A stretch of DNA of 63,431 nucleotides from Streptomyces cavernae (GCF_004023625.1 NZ_ML137716.1:43518-106948), one strand, 5' to 3'; shown: positions 1-11,888, numbered from the stretch's first letter. Numbers and translations: made by a program. Notes: generated by a model from the sequence alone, not told the origin.

Positions 1-175
1 CTACAGCCGGCGTTCAGGTCTGCTCCTACAGCCGGCGTTCAGGTCTGCTCCTACAGCCGGCGTTCAGGTCTGCTCCTACAGCCGGCGTTCAGGTCTGCTC
101 CTACAGCCGGCGTTCAGGTCTGCTCCTACAGCCGGCGTTCAGGTCTGCTCCTGCAGCCGGCGTCCGCGGGTGCGG
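1..175. repeat. 25-bp perfect tandem repeat (6 copies plus a decayed 7th)
   Basis: Six identical 25-base units, each beginning ctacagccggcgttc, run without spacers from base 1 to 150. A seventh unit at 151-175 starts with ctgcagccggcgt and then diverges. The array reaches the window edge, so its true length is unknown. The unit is not a multiple of three and no CDS spans it, so it is intergenic. The rest of 1-264 holds nothing else I can assign. Confidence 0.97.
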
Positions 176-264
176 GCGTTCGCGGCTGGGCGCCCACGTG
201 GCGGAGCCACCCCGATGTCAGGCCCCGCGCCCCTCACGGGGCGCTGCCCCACCGGCGGCGAGCG

Positions 265-708
265 TCACGCCTCGCCCGACTCCACCCGCTTCTTCAGCCC
301 TGCCAGCGCCCGGTCGATGATGACCTTCTCGGCCTTGCGCTTGATCATGCCGAGCATCGGGATCTTGACGTCCACCGTGAGCTGGTAGGTGACCTCGGTG
401 CCGCCCGACGTCGAGGGCTTGAGGGCGTAGGTGCCGTCCAGGGAGCGCAGCATCTGGGACTTGACCAGGGTCCATGAGACCTCGTGGTCGCCGGTCCAGG
501 TGTACGCCAGGGTCTGGTCGTCCTTGATCGCGCCCGCGTCCATGACCAGGCGGACCTGCTCCGCGCGGCCCTGCGCGTCGGTGGCGATGACCTCCGCCTC
601 CTTCACCTCACCCGTCCAGTCGGGGTAGCGGGCGAAGTCGGCGATGACCTTCATGACGTCGGCCGGCGCCGCCTCGATCGTGATGCTCGAGCTGGTGTGT
701 TCCGCCAT
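265..708 (-). CDS. SRPBCC (START-like/polyketide cyclase) family protein
   Basis: This 147-residue cytoplasmic protein has the usual length of a single SRPBCC helix-grip domain. It opens with a beta strand (SSSITIEAAPADV), followed by the ADFARYPDW segment typical of the family and a C-terminal amphipathic helix (IIDRALAGLKKRVESG). These folds bind small hydrophobic ligands; the ligand here cannot be read from sequence. The ATG start has a ggaggagcc ribosome site upstream. It is followed at a distance by the phosphoesterase gene on the same strand, with about 125 bases between. Confidence 0.9.
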   Translation of the reverse strand: MAEHTSSSITIEAAPADVMKVIADFARYPDWTGEVKEAEVIATDAQGRAEQVRLVMDAGAIKDDQTLAYTWTGDHEVSWTLVKSQMLRSLDGTYALKPSTSGGTEVTYQLTVDVKIPMLGMIKRKAEKVIIDRALAGLKKRVESGEA

Positions 709-832
709 CGCCGTGGCTCCTCCAGATGCGGTCCGGCCAGGAAGAAAGTACTGCCGGTACGTGCGGATATAGACGCAGCGTGCAGGCTACCGCGCTGGGG
801 ACCCCTCACGTCGCCCGCCCCGGGTCGAACCG

Positions 833-1612
833 TCACCACTCGAGCACCCAGGGCCTCCCTGTTCCCGCGAAGTGGCCCACGTTGACGCATTCGGTGCGCC
901 CGATCCGCATCCTGCGGGCCAGTGGCTGGTGCACATGGCCGAAGAGGGAGTAGCGGGGGCGGGTCTTGCGGATGGCGTCCAGCAGGGCGCGGCTGCCCCG
1001 TTCGAAGCGCCGCGGCACCGTGTCGTAGACCAACTCCGGTACGTCCGGCGGGATATGGGTGCACAGCACGTCCACCTCGCCGACGGCCTCGATCTTGGCC
1101 GCGTACTCCTCGTCGTCGATCTCGTAGGGCGTTCGCATAGGGCTGCGCAGACCGCCGCCGACGAAGCCGAAGGCCCAGCCGCCGATCTCCACGCGTCCGC
1201 CGTCCACGACGGTGGTGCCCGGGCCGGCGTACTCCGGCCACAGGGCCGGGATGTCGACGTTGCCGTAGGTGGCGTACGTAGGTGTGGGGAGCACCGCGAA
1301 CATCTCGGCGTACTGCTTGCGTACCGCTTTCTCGATGGCCCGCTCACGGTCCATCCCCGCCCACAGCCGTGCGCCGAACTCCCGCGCCTCCTCGAACCGG
1401 CGCGCGGTCCGAAGCTCCACAATCCGGTCCGCGTTCTCCACACCGAAGAGGTCCGGGAAAATACCTCGTGAATGATCGGCGTAGTCGAGGAAGAGGACGA
1501 GGTCGCCCAGGCAGATCAGCGCGTCGGCGCCCTCCCCGGCCCGGGCCAGGTCACGGGCGTTGCCGTGCACGTCGCTCACCACATGGACACGATTGCTGCG
1601 GGTCGCTCCCAT
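833..1612 (-). CDS. Metallophosphoesterase
   Basis: Calcineurin-like phosphoesterase of 259 residues. Metal-binding motifs appear in order: VHVVSDVHGNARDL near the N-terminus (DxH), LICLGDLVLF (GDxx), YGNVD (GNxD/E-like), LCTHIPP and SLFGHVHQP (GHxH). It therefore probably hydrolyses a phosphomonoester or phosphodiester in the cytoplasm; the substrate is unknown. I start at MGATRSN rather than the ATG nine codons upstream, because the conserved domain begins immediately afterwards. No signal peptide is visible. Confidence 0.88.
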   Translation of the reverse strand: MGATRSNRVHVVSDVHGNARDLARAGEGADALICLGDLVLFLDYADHSRGIFPDLFGVENADRIVELRTARRFEEAREFGARLWAGMDRERAIEKAVRKQYAEMFAVLPTPTYATYGNVDIPALWPEYAGPGTTVVDGGRVEIGGWAFGFVGGGLRSPMRTPYEIDDEEYAAKIEAVGEVDVLCTHIPPDVPELVYDTVPRRFERGSRALLDAIRKTRPRYSLFGHVHQPLARRMRIGRTECVNVGHFAGTGRPWVLEW

Positions 1613-1909
1613 GTCGATCAACCCTAAGGGCGGCGCCACACATGTGAACAGGGGCGCCCGGACGGCGGTAACTCACCGTCGCGAACGGCGTGGAACACTG
1701 GATTGATGAGCACCACCCGGGCGTGTGACGCAGCGAACATCTCGCCAGGACCCCCTATCGGAGAACCCGTACCGGTGGGTAACGTCCGGCCAGTCCAGTT
1801 GTGCTCTGGATTTCAACCAAACTGAGTCCCGAGCACCCGCCCCAGCCTTGGACCGCACCGGAGCAGCACACCCCGTCGTGGCGCCGGCGCCTTGTGAGGA
1901 GCAGCAGTT

Positions 1910-3706
1910 TTGCGCGAGTTCAGCCTTCCGGCTTTGTACGAGGTCCCTGCGGACGGCAATCTGACCGACATCGTCCGCAGAAACGCCGCGCAGCATCCCG
2001 ACGTCGCCGTCATCGCCCGCAAGGTGGGCGGGACTTGGCAGGACGTCACCGCCACGGACTTCCTCGCCGAGGTCAGGTCCGCGGCCAAGGGCCTGATCGC
2101 CTCGGGCGTCCTGCCGGGTGACCGGGTCGGCCTCATGTCGCGCACCCGCTACGAGTGGACGCTGCTGGACTTCGCGATCTGGTCGGCCGGAGCGATCACG
2201 GTCCCGGTGTACGAGACCAGTTCGCCCGAGCAGGTGCAGTGGATCCTCGGCGACTCGGGCGCGACGGCCTGCGTCGTCGAACTGGACTCGCACGCGGCCG
2301 CCGTCGAGTCCGTGCGGGACCGGCTGCCCGCCCTCAAGCACGTCTGGCAGATCGAGGCCGGCGGGGTGGAGGAGCTGAGCCGCGCGGGCCGGGACGTCAC
2401 CGACGAGATGGTGGACGAGCGCAGTTCGTCGGCCAAGGCGGACGACCCGGCGACCATCGTCTACACCTCGGGCACCACCGGCCGCCCCAAGGGCTGTGTG
2501 CTGACCCACCGCAGCTTCTTCGCCGAGTGCGGCAACATCGTGGAGCGGCTGCGCCCGCTGTTCCGCACCGGAGAGTGCTCGGTGCTGCTCTTCCTGCCGC
2601 TCGCGCACGTCTTCGGCCGGCTCGTGCAGGTGGCCCCGATGATGGCGCCGATCAAGCTCGGCACCGTACCGGACATCAAGAACCTCACGGAGGAACTGGC
2701 TGCGTTCCGGCCGACGCTGATCCTCGGTGTGCCGCGGGTCTTCGAGAAGGTCTACAACTCCGCGCGGGCCAAGGCCCAGGCGGACGGCAAGGGCAAGATC
2801 TTCGACAGGGCGGCGGACACGGCGATCGCCTACAGCCGCGCCCTGGACACCCCTTCGGGCCCGTCGCTCGGGCTGAAGATCAAGCACATGGCGTTCGACA
2901 GACTCGTCTACGGCAAGCTGCGCGCGGTTCTCGGCGGCAAGGGCGAGTACGCGATCTCCGGCGGTGCCCCGCTCGGCGAGCGGCTCGGCCACTTCTTCCG
3001 CGGCATCGGCTTCACGGTCCTGGAGGGCTACGGCCTGACCGAGTCGTGCGCGGCGACCGCCTTCAACCCCTGGGACCGGCAGAAGATCGGCACGGTCGGG
3101 CAGCCGCTGCCGGGGTCGGTGGTGCGGATCGCGGACGACGGCGAGGTGCTGCTGCACGGCGAGCACCTGTTCAAGGAGTACTGGAACAACCCGGGTGCGA
3201 CGGAGGAGGCGCTGGCCGACGGCTGGTTCCACACCGGTGACATCGGCACCCTCGACGAGGACGGCTACCTCAGGATCACCGGCCGCAAGAAGGAGATCAT
3301 CGTCACGGCGGGCGGCAAGAACGTCGCCCCGGCGGTGATCGAGGACCGCATCCGCGCCCACGCGCTGGTCGCGGAGTGCATGGTCGTCGGTGACGGGCGG
3401 CCGTTCGTGGGCGCGCTGGTCACCATCGACGAGGAGTTCCTGGGCCGCTGGGCCGCCGAGCACGGCAAGCCGGCGGGCTCCACCGCGGCGTCGCTGCGCG
3501 AGGACCCGGATCTGATGGCCGCGATCCAGAGCGCGGTCGACGACGGCAACGCCGCGGTGTCCAAGGCGGAATCGGTACGAAAGTTCCGTGTACTGCCGGC
3601 CCAGTTCACCGAGGACTCGGGCCATCTGACGCCCTCGCTGAAGCTGAAGCGGAACGTTGTGGCGAAGGACTTCGCCGACGAGATCGAGGCGATCTACCGG
3701 GGCTGA
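1910..3706 (+). CDS. fadD: Long-chain fatty-acid--CoA ligase (AMP-dependent synthetase)
   Basis: ANL-superfamily adenylate-forming enzyme of 598 residues, FadD15-like in layout. Motifs: the P-loop IVYTSGTTGRPKGCVLTH near residue 185, the EGYGLTES motif (A5) near 375, WFHTGDIGTLDEDGYLRITGRKKEIIV (A7/A8) near 445, and a C-terminal LTPSLKLKR segment holding the catalytic Lys. It activates fatty acids with ATP and loads CoA. The start is TTG, chosen because a gaggag ribosome site lies 8 bases upstream and no better start exists. It converges on the oxidase gene. Confidence 0.93.
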   Translation: MREFSLPALYEVPADGNLTDIVRRNAAQHPDVAVIARKVGGTWQDVTATDFLAEVRSAAKGLIASGVLPGDRVGLMSRTRYEWTLLDFAIWSAGAITVPVYETSSPEQVQWILGDSGATACVVELDSHAAAVESVRDRLPALKHVWQIEAGGVEELSRAGRDVTDEMVDERSSSAKADDPATIVYTSGTTGRPKGCVLTHRSFFAECGNIVERLRPLFRTGECSVLLFLPLAHVFGRLVQVAPMMAPIKLGTVPDIKNLTEELAAFRPTLILGVPRVFEKVYNSARAKAQADGKGKIFDRAADTAIAYSRALDTPSGPSLGLKIKHMAFDRLVYGKLRAVLGGKGEYAISGGAPLGERLGHFFRGIGFTVLEGYGLTESCAATAFNPWDRQKIGTVGQPLPGSVVRIADDGEVLLHGEHLFKEYWNNPGATEEALADGWFHTGDIGTLDEDGYLRITGRKKEIIVTAGGKNVAPAVIEDRIRAHALVAECMVVGDGRPFVGALVTIDEEFLGRWAAEHGKPAGSTAASLREDPDLMAAIQSAVDDGNAAVSKAESVRKFRVLPAQFTEDSGHLTPSLKLKRNVVAKDFADEIEAIYRG

Positions 3707-3733
3707 GCAGCCGTGTGCCGGCCGGACCGGGTA

Positions 3734-3752
3734 CTGGGGGCTGCGCCCCCAG
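3734..3752. terminator. Bidirectional hairpin between convergent fadD and cholesterol oxidase
   Basis: Perfect 8-bp stem (ctgggggc/gcccccag) with a 3-base loop, between two convergent genes. There is no U-tract, as is usual in Streptomyces. Confidence 0.6.
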
Positions 3753-3791
3753 GTCCCCGTCGGCCCGGACGGCCTCGTCCTCGGTCGCTGT

Positions 3792-6642
<2,851 letters not shown>

Positions 6643-6650
6643 CGCGGTCG

Positions 6651-6656
6651 ACAGTA
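6651..6656 (-). promoter_or_regulatory. Putative -10 box of leaderless pimB mRNA
   Basis: TACTGT (TAnnnT) ends 8 bases before the ATG and there is no Shine-Dalgarno sequence, the usual geometry of a leaderless Streptomyces transcript. The -35 region is weak. Confidence 0.45.
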
Positions 6657-6756
6657 CCGAACCCGGACAAGGCCGAACCTCGATGGCCAGTCCACAGCGG
6701 GCTGCGTCATCATGACTGGACACAGGATCGACCGAGATCACCGCTAGTGAGGCCCA

Positions 6757-8013
6757 GTGGACAGCAGCGAACCGGACAGCGGCGAACCGGACAGCAGCAA
6801 ACCGCGTTATCCGGTCGGGCTCCTGGTCGTCTGGGGTGTCACCAGGGCGCTGCTGCTCCTGTTCGTCTTCAAGGTGATCGTCTTCCCCGGCCCGGACGTC
6901 ACCACCGATGTCTCGGTGATCTACCAGGGCTGGTACGAGGTGCTGCGCACCGGAACGTTCCCGCTGGACGACGTCACCTGGCAGTACCCGCCCGCCGCCG
7001 CGCCGGCGATCCTCTCCCCCGGACTGCTGCCGTTCCTGCCGTACGCCAACGCCTTCTACGTGCTGGTCTTCCTCGCCGACTCGGTGGTCTTCCTGCTGCT
7101 GCTGTCGGCGGGGCTCAAGCGGGGCCGGACCCGGCGCGGCACCTGGATGTGGGTGCTCGGCGTCCCGCTGCTCGGGCCCACCGTGTACGCGCGCTACGAC
7201 GTGATGGTGACGGCCGTCGCGGTGGCTGCGCTGCTCGCGGCGACGCGGAGCGAGCGGGCGATGGGGGCGCTCACGGGGTTCGGCGCGCTGGTGAAGGTGT
7301 GGCCGGTGCTCCTGCTCGTCGGCTCCCGCAGCCGCCGCGCCTGGGCCTGGGCCGGGGTGACGGCCGCGGCGACGTCCCTTCTCTTCGCGCTGACCATGCC
7401 CGGCGCCTTCGCGTTCCTGACCTTCCAGCGGGAGAGGGGCACCGAGGTCGAGTCGCTGGGCTCGCTGGTCTTCCACGTCGCCCGCCACTTCGGCTGGGAG
7501 GGGGAGGTCCAGTTCAACTACGGGTCGGTGGAGTTCGTCGGACCGTACGTGCCCGCCGTCAGCCAGGCGGCGCTGGTCCTGACCCTGCTGGCGTTCGGCT
7601 GGCTGCTGTTCTGGCGGTTGCGCGCCGGCCACTTCCCGCCGCACACGCTCGCCGACGCCGCGTTGGTCGCGGTGCTGATGTTCACCGTCACGAGCCGGGT
7701 GATCAGCCCCCAGTACCTGGTCTGGCTGGTGGGTGTCGCGGCGGTGTGCCTGGTCTCCCGGGACAGCGTGATGACCCCGCCGGCCGTCCTGGTGCTGGTG
7801 GCCTGCCCGGTGACGGTCCTGGAGTTCCCGGTCTACTTCGGGAACGTGGTGAGCAGTGACGGCCTGGGGATCACTCTGCTGTTCCTGCGCAACGGGCTGC
7901 TGGTGGCGGCGGCGGTGACGGGTGCCGTACGCCTGTGGCGCGGCACGGTCGCCAGGGACGAGCCGGCCTCCCCGCCCCCGCGGACGGTCGCGGACCCGCT
8001 GGCCTCCTCCTGA
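6757..8013 (+). CDS. Multi-pass membrane protein, GT87-like (DUF2029) mannosyltransferase family
   Basis: A 418-residue polytopic protein with about ten hydrophobic segments. An early loop holds FPGPDVTTDVSVIYQGWYEVL, in the position of the acidic motif of polyprenyl-phosphate-mannose-dependent GT-C enzymes. TYPQYLVW-like 'SPQYLVWLVG' near residue 320 is a hallmark of GT87 members. By analogy it should transfer mannose from a lipid carrier on the outer membrane face. It is divergent from the PimB'-like gene, which fits a shared role in envelope mannosylation (inference). GTG start; the hydrophilic N-terminal 20 residues contain an S-x-EPDSGEPDS repeat. Confidence 0.8.
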   Translation: MDSSEPDSGEPDSSKPRYPVGLLVVWGVTRALLLLFVFKVIVFPGPDVTTDVSVIYQGWYEVLRTGTFPLDDVTWQYPPAAAPAILSPGLLPFLPYANAFYVLVFLADSVVFLLLLSAGLKRGRTRRGTWMWVLGVPLLGPTVYARYDVMVTAVAVAALLAATRSERAMGALTGFGALVKVWPVLLLVGSRSRRAWAWAGVTAAATSLLFALTMPGAFAFLTFQRERGTEVESLGSLVFHVARHFGWEGEVQFNYGSVEFVGPYVPAVSQAALVLTLLAFGWLLFWRLRAGHFPPHTLADAALVAVLMFTVTSRVISPQYLVWLVGVAAVCLVSRDSVMTPPAVLVLVACPVTVLEFPVYFGNVVSSDGLGITLLFLRNGLLVAAAVTGAVRLWRGTVARDEPASPPPRTVADPLASS

Positions 8014-8029
8014 CCCGGCGAGCGCCGGA

Positions 8030-9259
8030 TCAGCGGAGCCGGGCGCCCACGTACTCCCGCCACTCCGCCGTGAAACGCTCCTCGGTCGTGCCGAGCACCT
8101 CACGCAGCGCGGCCGCCACCGCGCCCTCGCGCCGGCCGTGCGTGCCCACCGCCCGGTAGAACTCGGCGAGGCGGTCCGGACCCCAGCGGCCGGCGATCAT
8201 GGTGCAGGCCAGCCAACCGCCCTCGTAGGCGCGGGCCAGTCGCGCGGCGTCGCCGGCGAAGGCGAAGTCCCCGTCGGCCGGCAGCCGCTCGGGCGCCCGG
8301 CCCTCCCGTACCGCCGTCCGCAGCTCCGGCGCGGCCTGCGCCGCCGTACGTCCGCTGCCGAGGTAGCCGACCCAGTCCGCGTAGCCCTCGGAGAGCCACA
8401 GCGGTGTCGCCGCCGACGTCTGTGCGCGCGTGGCCACGTGGGTGGTCTCGTGGGTGAGCACGACCCGTCTGCCGAGATCGCCGAGCAGCCCGTACGCCTC
8501 GGGGTTGACGATGATCCGGTCCGCGGGCGACCGCGCGGAGGCACCGGCCTCCCCGGTGGTGACGGCTGCTATGCCCCGGTACCCGGACGCGGGCGCCCCC
8601 AGCAGCGCGGCCATCCCGGCGAGTGTCTTCGGTACGAGGACCACGACCCGCTGCGACCATTCGCCGCGCCAGGCGCGCGAGACGGCGGGCACGGCACGGT
8701 CGGCGAGGTCCGCGTAGTCGCGCAGTCCGGCGCGGGGCTGGCCGACGCCGAGGACGAGGCTGCGTTCGCCGTGGACGGCGCGTACGGGGCCCTGCTCCCA
8801 CAGTTGCTGCCCGCTGCCCCGGGCGGGCCGGTCGGAGGCGACGTACCAGCGGCCGTCGGTCCGCGTCAGCCTGAGCGTGCGGGCGGCCCGGACGGGGGCC
8901 CTGTCGTAGCCGTCGACGCGGTAGCCCAGTTCGGCGTCGGCGGTTGCCCCGGTGCCGCTTCGGCGGAGTTGGGTGAGCCGGTACGACCAGGCTGCGAGGG
9001 GCATGTGGCGAAGGTTGGCGAACACGGCGCGCGCGGCGGCCGGTTCGCCCGCCGCGGAGGCGTCGGAGGTCGCCGCGAAGGCCGCCGCGTCACCGTCCAG
9101 CACCGCAGCGGCCCGCCGGTCGAGCAGCCGCTGCACATCCGCCGTCGTGGTGTCCGGGGCGGTGGAACCGCAGCCCACAAGGCCCGTGAGCAGCAGCGCG
9201 CAGACGCCCATCGACAGCGCCCGGGGGGACCGCCTGCGCGGCCTCGGGGACGGTCTCAT
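8030..9259 (-). CDS. Lipoprotein with HExxH zinc-metallopeptidase-like domain
   Basis: 409 residues. A basic N-terminus (RPRRRSPRALS) precedes a hydrophobic stretch ending in the lipobox LVGC, so it is a predicted lipoprotein. The C-terminal half holds VVLTHETTHVATRA (HExxH) followed some 15 residues later by WLSEGYADWVGY, whose Glu is in the right place to be the third zinc ligand of a gluzincin (peptidase-MA-like). The N-terminal half resembles an NTF2-like accessory domain (RLLDRRAAAVLDGDAAAF). It probably cleaves a cell-surface protein; the target is unknown. The 13 codons before MGVCALLL leave an alternative start. Confidence 0.82.
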   Translation of the reverse strand: MRPSPRPRRRSPRALSMGVCALLLTGLVGCGSTAPDTTTADVQRLLDRRAAAVLDGDAAAFAATSDASAAGEPAAARAVFANLRHMPLAAWSYRLTQLRRSGTGATADAELGYRVDGYDRAPVRAARTLRLTRTDGRWYVASDRPARGSGQQLWEQGPVRAVHGERSLVLGVGQPRAGLRDYADLADRAVPAVSRAWRGEWSQRVVVLVPKTLAGMAALLGAPASGYRGIAAVTTGEAGASARSPADRIIVNPEAYGLLGDLGRRVVLTHETTHVATRAQTSAATPLWLSEGYADWVGYLGSGRTAAQAAPELRTAVREGRAPERLPADGDFAFAGDAARLARAYEGGWLACTMIAGRWGPDRLAEFYRAVGTHGRREGAVAAALREVLGTTEERFTAEWREYVGARLR

Positions 9260-9324
9260 GGGCGGCCTCCGGGACGCACGGCTTGGACCAGCCACGCTCC
9301 GATCGTACGGGGCGTCCGGTGAGG

Positions 9325-10356
9325 TCAGACCCGGGTGACCGAGGAGACGGGCATCATGCCGACCGGGTCGTGCCGGACGGGGGCGCCCGGGTAGGGCGCG
9401 TGGATCACCTGGCCGTCGCCGACGTACATCCCGACGTGGCTCGCATCGGAGCGGTAGATGACGAGGTCGCCGGGCTGCGCCTGCGACAGCGGCACCTGGC
9501 GGCCGGCGTGCTGCTGGGCCTGCGAGGTGCGCGGCAGACCGACCCCGGCCTGCGCGTAGGACCACTGCATCAGGCCCGAACAGTCGAAGCCCGACGGGCC
9601 GTTGGCGCCCCAGACGTACGGCTTGCCGAGCGCCGAGCGCACGGCGGCCACGGCGGCGGCCGCCCGGCCCGACGCGGGCTCGGCGCCCTGGGGAGCGGGT
9701 GTGCCGGCGCGCCCGGACCGGGAGGCCCGCTCGTAGGCGGCGCGTTCGGCGTCCGGCAGGGTGTTGAGCAGCCGGCGTGCCCGGGCGAGCTTCCGCTCCA
9801 CGGTGCGCTTGTGGCGGGCCACGGCCTCGCGGCTCTTCTCCAGTTCACCGAGTGCGCGGATGGTCTCGGCGCGCTCCTGGGCGAGTTCGCGCAGCGCGTC
9901 CTCGAGGTCCCTGAGCTTTCCGGCCTGGCGCACACCGATGCGGTTCAGGGCGGTGGCCTTGTCGAGGTAGTCGTCCGGGTCGTCGGCGAACATCAGCGCG
10001 ACGGACGGATGGATGCCACCGGAGCGGTACTGGGCTCCCGCGAGCGAACCGAGCGCGCCCCGCATGGTGTTGACGCGCTCCTGCTGCCGGGCGATCCGGT
10101 CCCGGGACTTCGCCACCTGGGAACGGAGCGCGTCGGCGTGCTCGTCGGCCTTGTTGTACGCCTCGGTCGCCTTCTCGGCCTCCCGGTACAGGCGGTCGAC
10201 CTCCGCCCGGGCGTCGGCCGGCCTGTCCTGTGGTTCGGCGTCCGCCGGTGTGACGCCGAGGGCCGCCGCGGCGGCGGTGGCCGCGGACAGTACGGTGACC
10301 GTGAGCCCGTGGCCCCGGTTCGGGCCGGACGGTGCAAGGCGACGATGGGAGCCCAC
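9325..10356 (-). CDS. NlpC/P60 cell-wall endopeptidase (copy 1)
   Basis: Secreted 343-residue hydrolase with a signal peptide ending near GVTPADAEP. A coiled-coil region follows (about residues 40-200, rich in RDRIARQQERV and EELEKSREAV-like heptads), then a C-terminal NlpC/P60 domain. Catalytic Cys is in GFDCSGLMQWSY, His in DASHVGMYVG and the third polar residue in HAPYPG. It should cut gamma-D-Glu-diaminopimelate or similar stem-peptide bonds. I start at GTG 10356 because the N-terminus then aligns with the paralogue (GSHRR versus ASHRR). Paralogous to the next upstream gene. Confidence 0.9.
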   Translation of the reverse strand: MGSHRRLAPSGPNRGHGLTVTVLSAATAAAAALGVTPADAEPQDRPADARAEVDRLYREAEKATEAYNKADEHADALRSQVAKSRDRIARQQERVNTMRGALGSLAGAQYRSGGIHPSVALMFADDPDDYLDKATALNRIGVRQAGKLRDLEDALRELAQERAETIRALGELEKSREAVARHKRTVERKLARARRLLNTLPDAERAAYERASRSGRAGTPAPQGAEPASGRAAAAVAAVRSALGKPYVWGANGPSGFDCSGLMQWSYAQAGVGLPRTSQAQQHAGRQVPLSQAQPGDLVIYRSDASHVGMYVGDGQVIHAPYPGAPVRHDPVGMMPVSSVTRV

Positions 10357-10412
10357 GACCGGTCGCTCTCCTCTTCCGCTGACTGAGCTGACGGCCCCCT
10401 GCGCGGGGGAAA

Positions 10413-10427
10413 CGCGCCAGACACTAG
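10413..10427 (-). promoter_or_regulatory. Promoter element upstream of NlpC/P60 copy 1
   Basis: On the minus strand ctagtgtctggcgcg carries a TAGTGT -10-like box about 65 bases before the GTG. The same 15 bases, with one mismatch, occur upstream of the second NlpC/P60 gene. Confidence 0.45.
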
Positions 10428-10475
10428 CCGCGCCAGGATGCGACGGCGAAAAGGCCCGGACGGGTACACAACGGG

Positions 10476-10511
10476 ACACCCCGCCTCAGACGCAGGTCAC
10501 CGGCGGGGTGT
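10476..10511. terminator. Hairpin between the twin NlpC/P60 genes
   Basis: Perfect 10-bp stem (acaccccgcc/ggcggggtgt) with a 16-base loop, in the 350-base gap between the two NlpC/P60 genes. It lies upstream of the copy-1 promoter and about 200 bases past the copy-2 stop, so it may insulate the two units. Confidence 0.5.
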
Positions 10512-10631
10512 GGAGTCAGTGGGCGTTGCCGGAATTCGCTCGATCGGGCGGACGTGCGTGGGCAAGTCTGACGCCGATTGATTGTCCGTGGAGGCCGCGC
10601 GGTCGGGACGCCGGCGGAACGGCGATCAGAC

Positions 10632-10713
10632 GCGCGGGATCAGGCGCGTGGGGCCGAACGCCCGGGATCAACGCGTCGGATCGAACGCGCGGGATCAGCC
10701 GTGTGGATCAGAT
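10632..10713. repeat. Three imperfect ~27-bp tandem repeats reaching over a stop codon
   Basis: Units at about 10632, 10660 and 10687 share the pattern GCSCGGGATCA...GGRYCGAAC. The last unit overlaps the stop codon of the NlpC/P60 copy-2 gene. Confidence 0.7.
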
Positions 10714-11751
10714 GCGGACGCCGAACATGAACGGGCCGCCGATGGTGTTCATCGACTCGTAGCGCACGACGGTGCCGGTGCGCGGCGCGTGGATGATCTG
10801 GCCGTTGCCCGCGTAAAGACCCACGTGGTGCAGGTCGTTGAAGAAGAAGACCAGGTCACCGATCTGCAGGTCGCTCGCCGAGTAGATCCGGGTGCCGTCG
10901 TTGGCCTGGGCCTGGGAGGTGCGGGAGATGCCGACGCCCGCCTGGGCGTAGGCCCAGGAGGTGAGGCCGGAGCAGTCGAAGGAGCTCGGGCCGCTGGCGC
11001 CGTAGACGTACGGGGAGCCGAGCCTGCTCTGCGCGGCGGCGTACGCGGCGGCCGCGCGGCCGGAGGCGGCCTTGCCGGAGCCGCCCTCGAGGGCGGTGCG
11101 CTCGCTGGTGCGGGTGGCGCGGTCCTGGTCCGCCTGGAGCGCGGCCTTCTCCTGTGCCGTCAGCGAGTTGAGCAGCTTCTGCGCCTGGGCCAGCCGGGAC
11201 TGGACTTCCTTCTTCTTGCTGCTGAGTTCGGCCCGGGTGGCGGAGAGGTCCTCGAGCTTGTCGGTGGCCTCGGCGCGCTGCTGGGCGAGCGAGCGCTGCT
11301 TTTCCTGGATCTTCTTCAGCGTCTCGACCTGCTGACTGCTCAGCTGGTCCATCGTGGACGCCTTGTCGAGGTAGTCGTCCGGGTCCGAGGAGAGGAAGAG
11401 CTGCAGGGAGGGGTCGATGCTGCCGGTGCGGTACTGGGCGCTGGCCATCGTGCCGATGCCCTCGCGCAGTTCGTTGAGCTCCTCCTGGCCGCGGGCGACG
11501 TTGTCCTGGAGGGTCGCGATCTGCTTCTCGAGCTTCTGCTGCTTCTCCTTGGCCCCGTTGAGCTTCTCGGTGGCCTTCTCCGCCTCTTCGTAGAGCTTGT
11601 CGACCTTGGACTTGACCTCGTCCTTGCTCGGCTTCGTGACTGGGGCGGCGTTGGCGGACTGGGCGGTGAGGGCCACGGCAGCGGCCGCCGTCGCGGTGAG
11701 CACAGTCACACGCGCTCGGCTCGGCTGCTTCGGTCGACGGTGGGACGCCAC
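10708..11751 (-). CDS. NlpC/P60 cell-wall endopeptidase (copy 2)
   Basis: 347 residues with the same design as the neighbour: signal peptide cut near SANAAP, long coiled coil (KVDKLYEEAEKATEKLNGAKEK and following, about residues 45-215), short linker, NlpC/P60 domain. Catalytic Cys lies in SFDCSGLTSWAY, His in DLHHVGLYAG and the polar third residue in HAPRTG. Secreted peptidoglycan hydrolase; the coiled coil resembles that of RipA/PcsB-type proteins and may bind a membrane activator (inference). GTG start with an aaggag site 9 bases upstream. Its promoter and leader lie in the 318-base gap upstream. Confidence 0.92.
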   Translation of the reverse strand: MASHRRPKQPSRARVTVLTATAAAAVALTAQSANAAPVTKPSKDEVKSKVDKLYEEAEKATEKLNGAKEKQQKLEKQIATLQDNVARGQEELNELREGIGTMASAQYRTGSIDPSLQLFLSSDPDDYLDKASTMDQLSSQQVETLKKIQEKQRSLAQQRAEATDKLEDLSATRAELSSKKKEVQSRLAQAQKLLNSLTAQEKAALQADQDRATRTSERTALEGGSGKAASGRAAAAYAAAQSRLGSPYVYGASGPSSFDCSGLTSWAYAQAGVGISRTSQAQANDGTRIYSASDLQIGDLVFFFNDLHHVGLYAGNGQIIHAPRTGTVVRYESMNTIGGPFMFGVRI

Positions 11752-11858
11752 GGAGGCGAACTCCTTCTCTCCCTCAGCCGCCTACCGACGGGCCGGCGGG
11801 CGGTGCCCCTCCGCCGTCACTCCCGATGAGTGATCGCCCGAGCGGGGGTTCGCGCCAG

Positions 11859-11888
11859 ACCCTAGTGATGTTCCTGTGATCAGTTCAA
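11859..11888 (-). promoter_or_regulatory. HrdB-type promoter of NlpC/P60 copy 2
   Basis: TTGAAC and TAGGGT are separated by 18 bases on the minus strand, about 108 bases before the GTG. The rest of 11752-12069 is a GC-rich leader plus AT-richer upstream DNA. I looked for a ydaO (c-di-AMP) riboswitch there and did not find its conserved core. Confidence 0.55.

Noticed and set aside
1..150. CRISPR array
   Set aside because: The 25-bp units are head-to-tail with no spacers.
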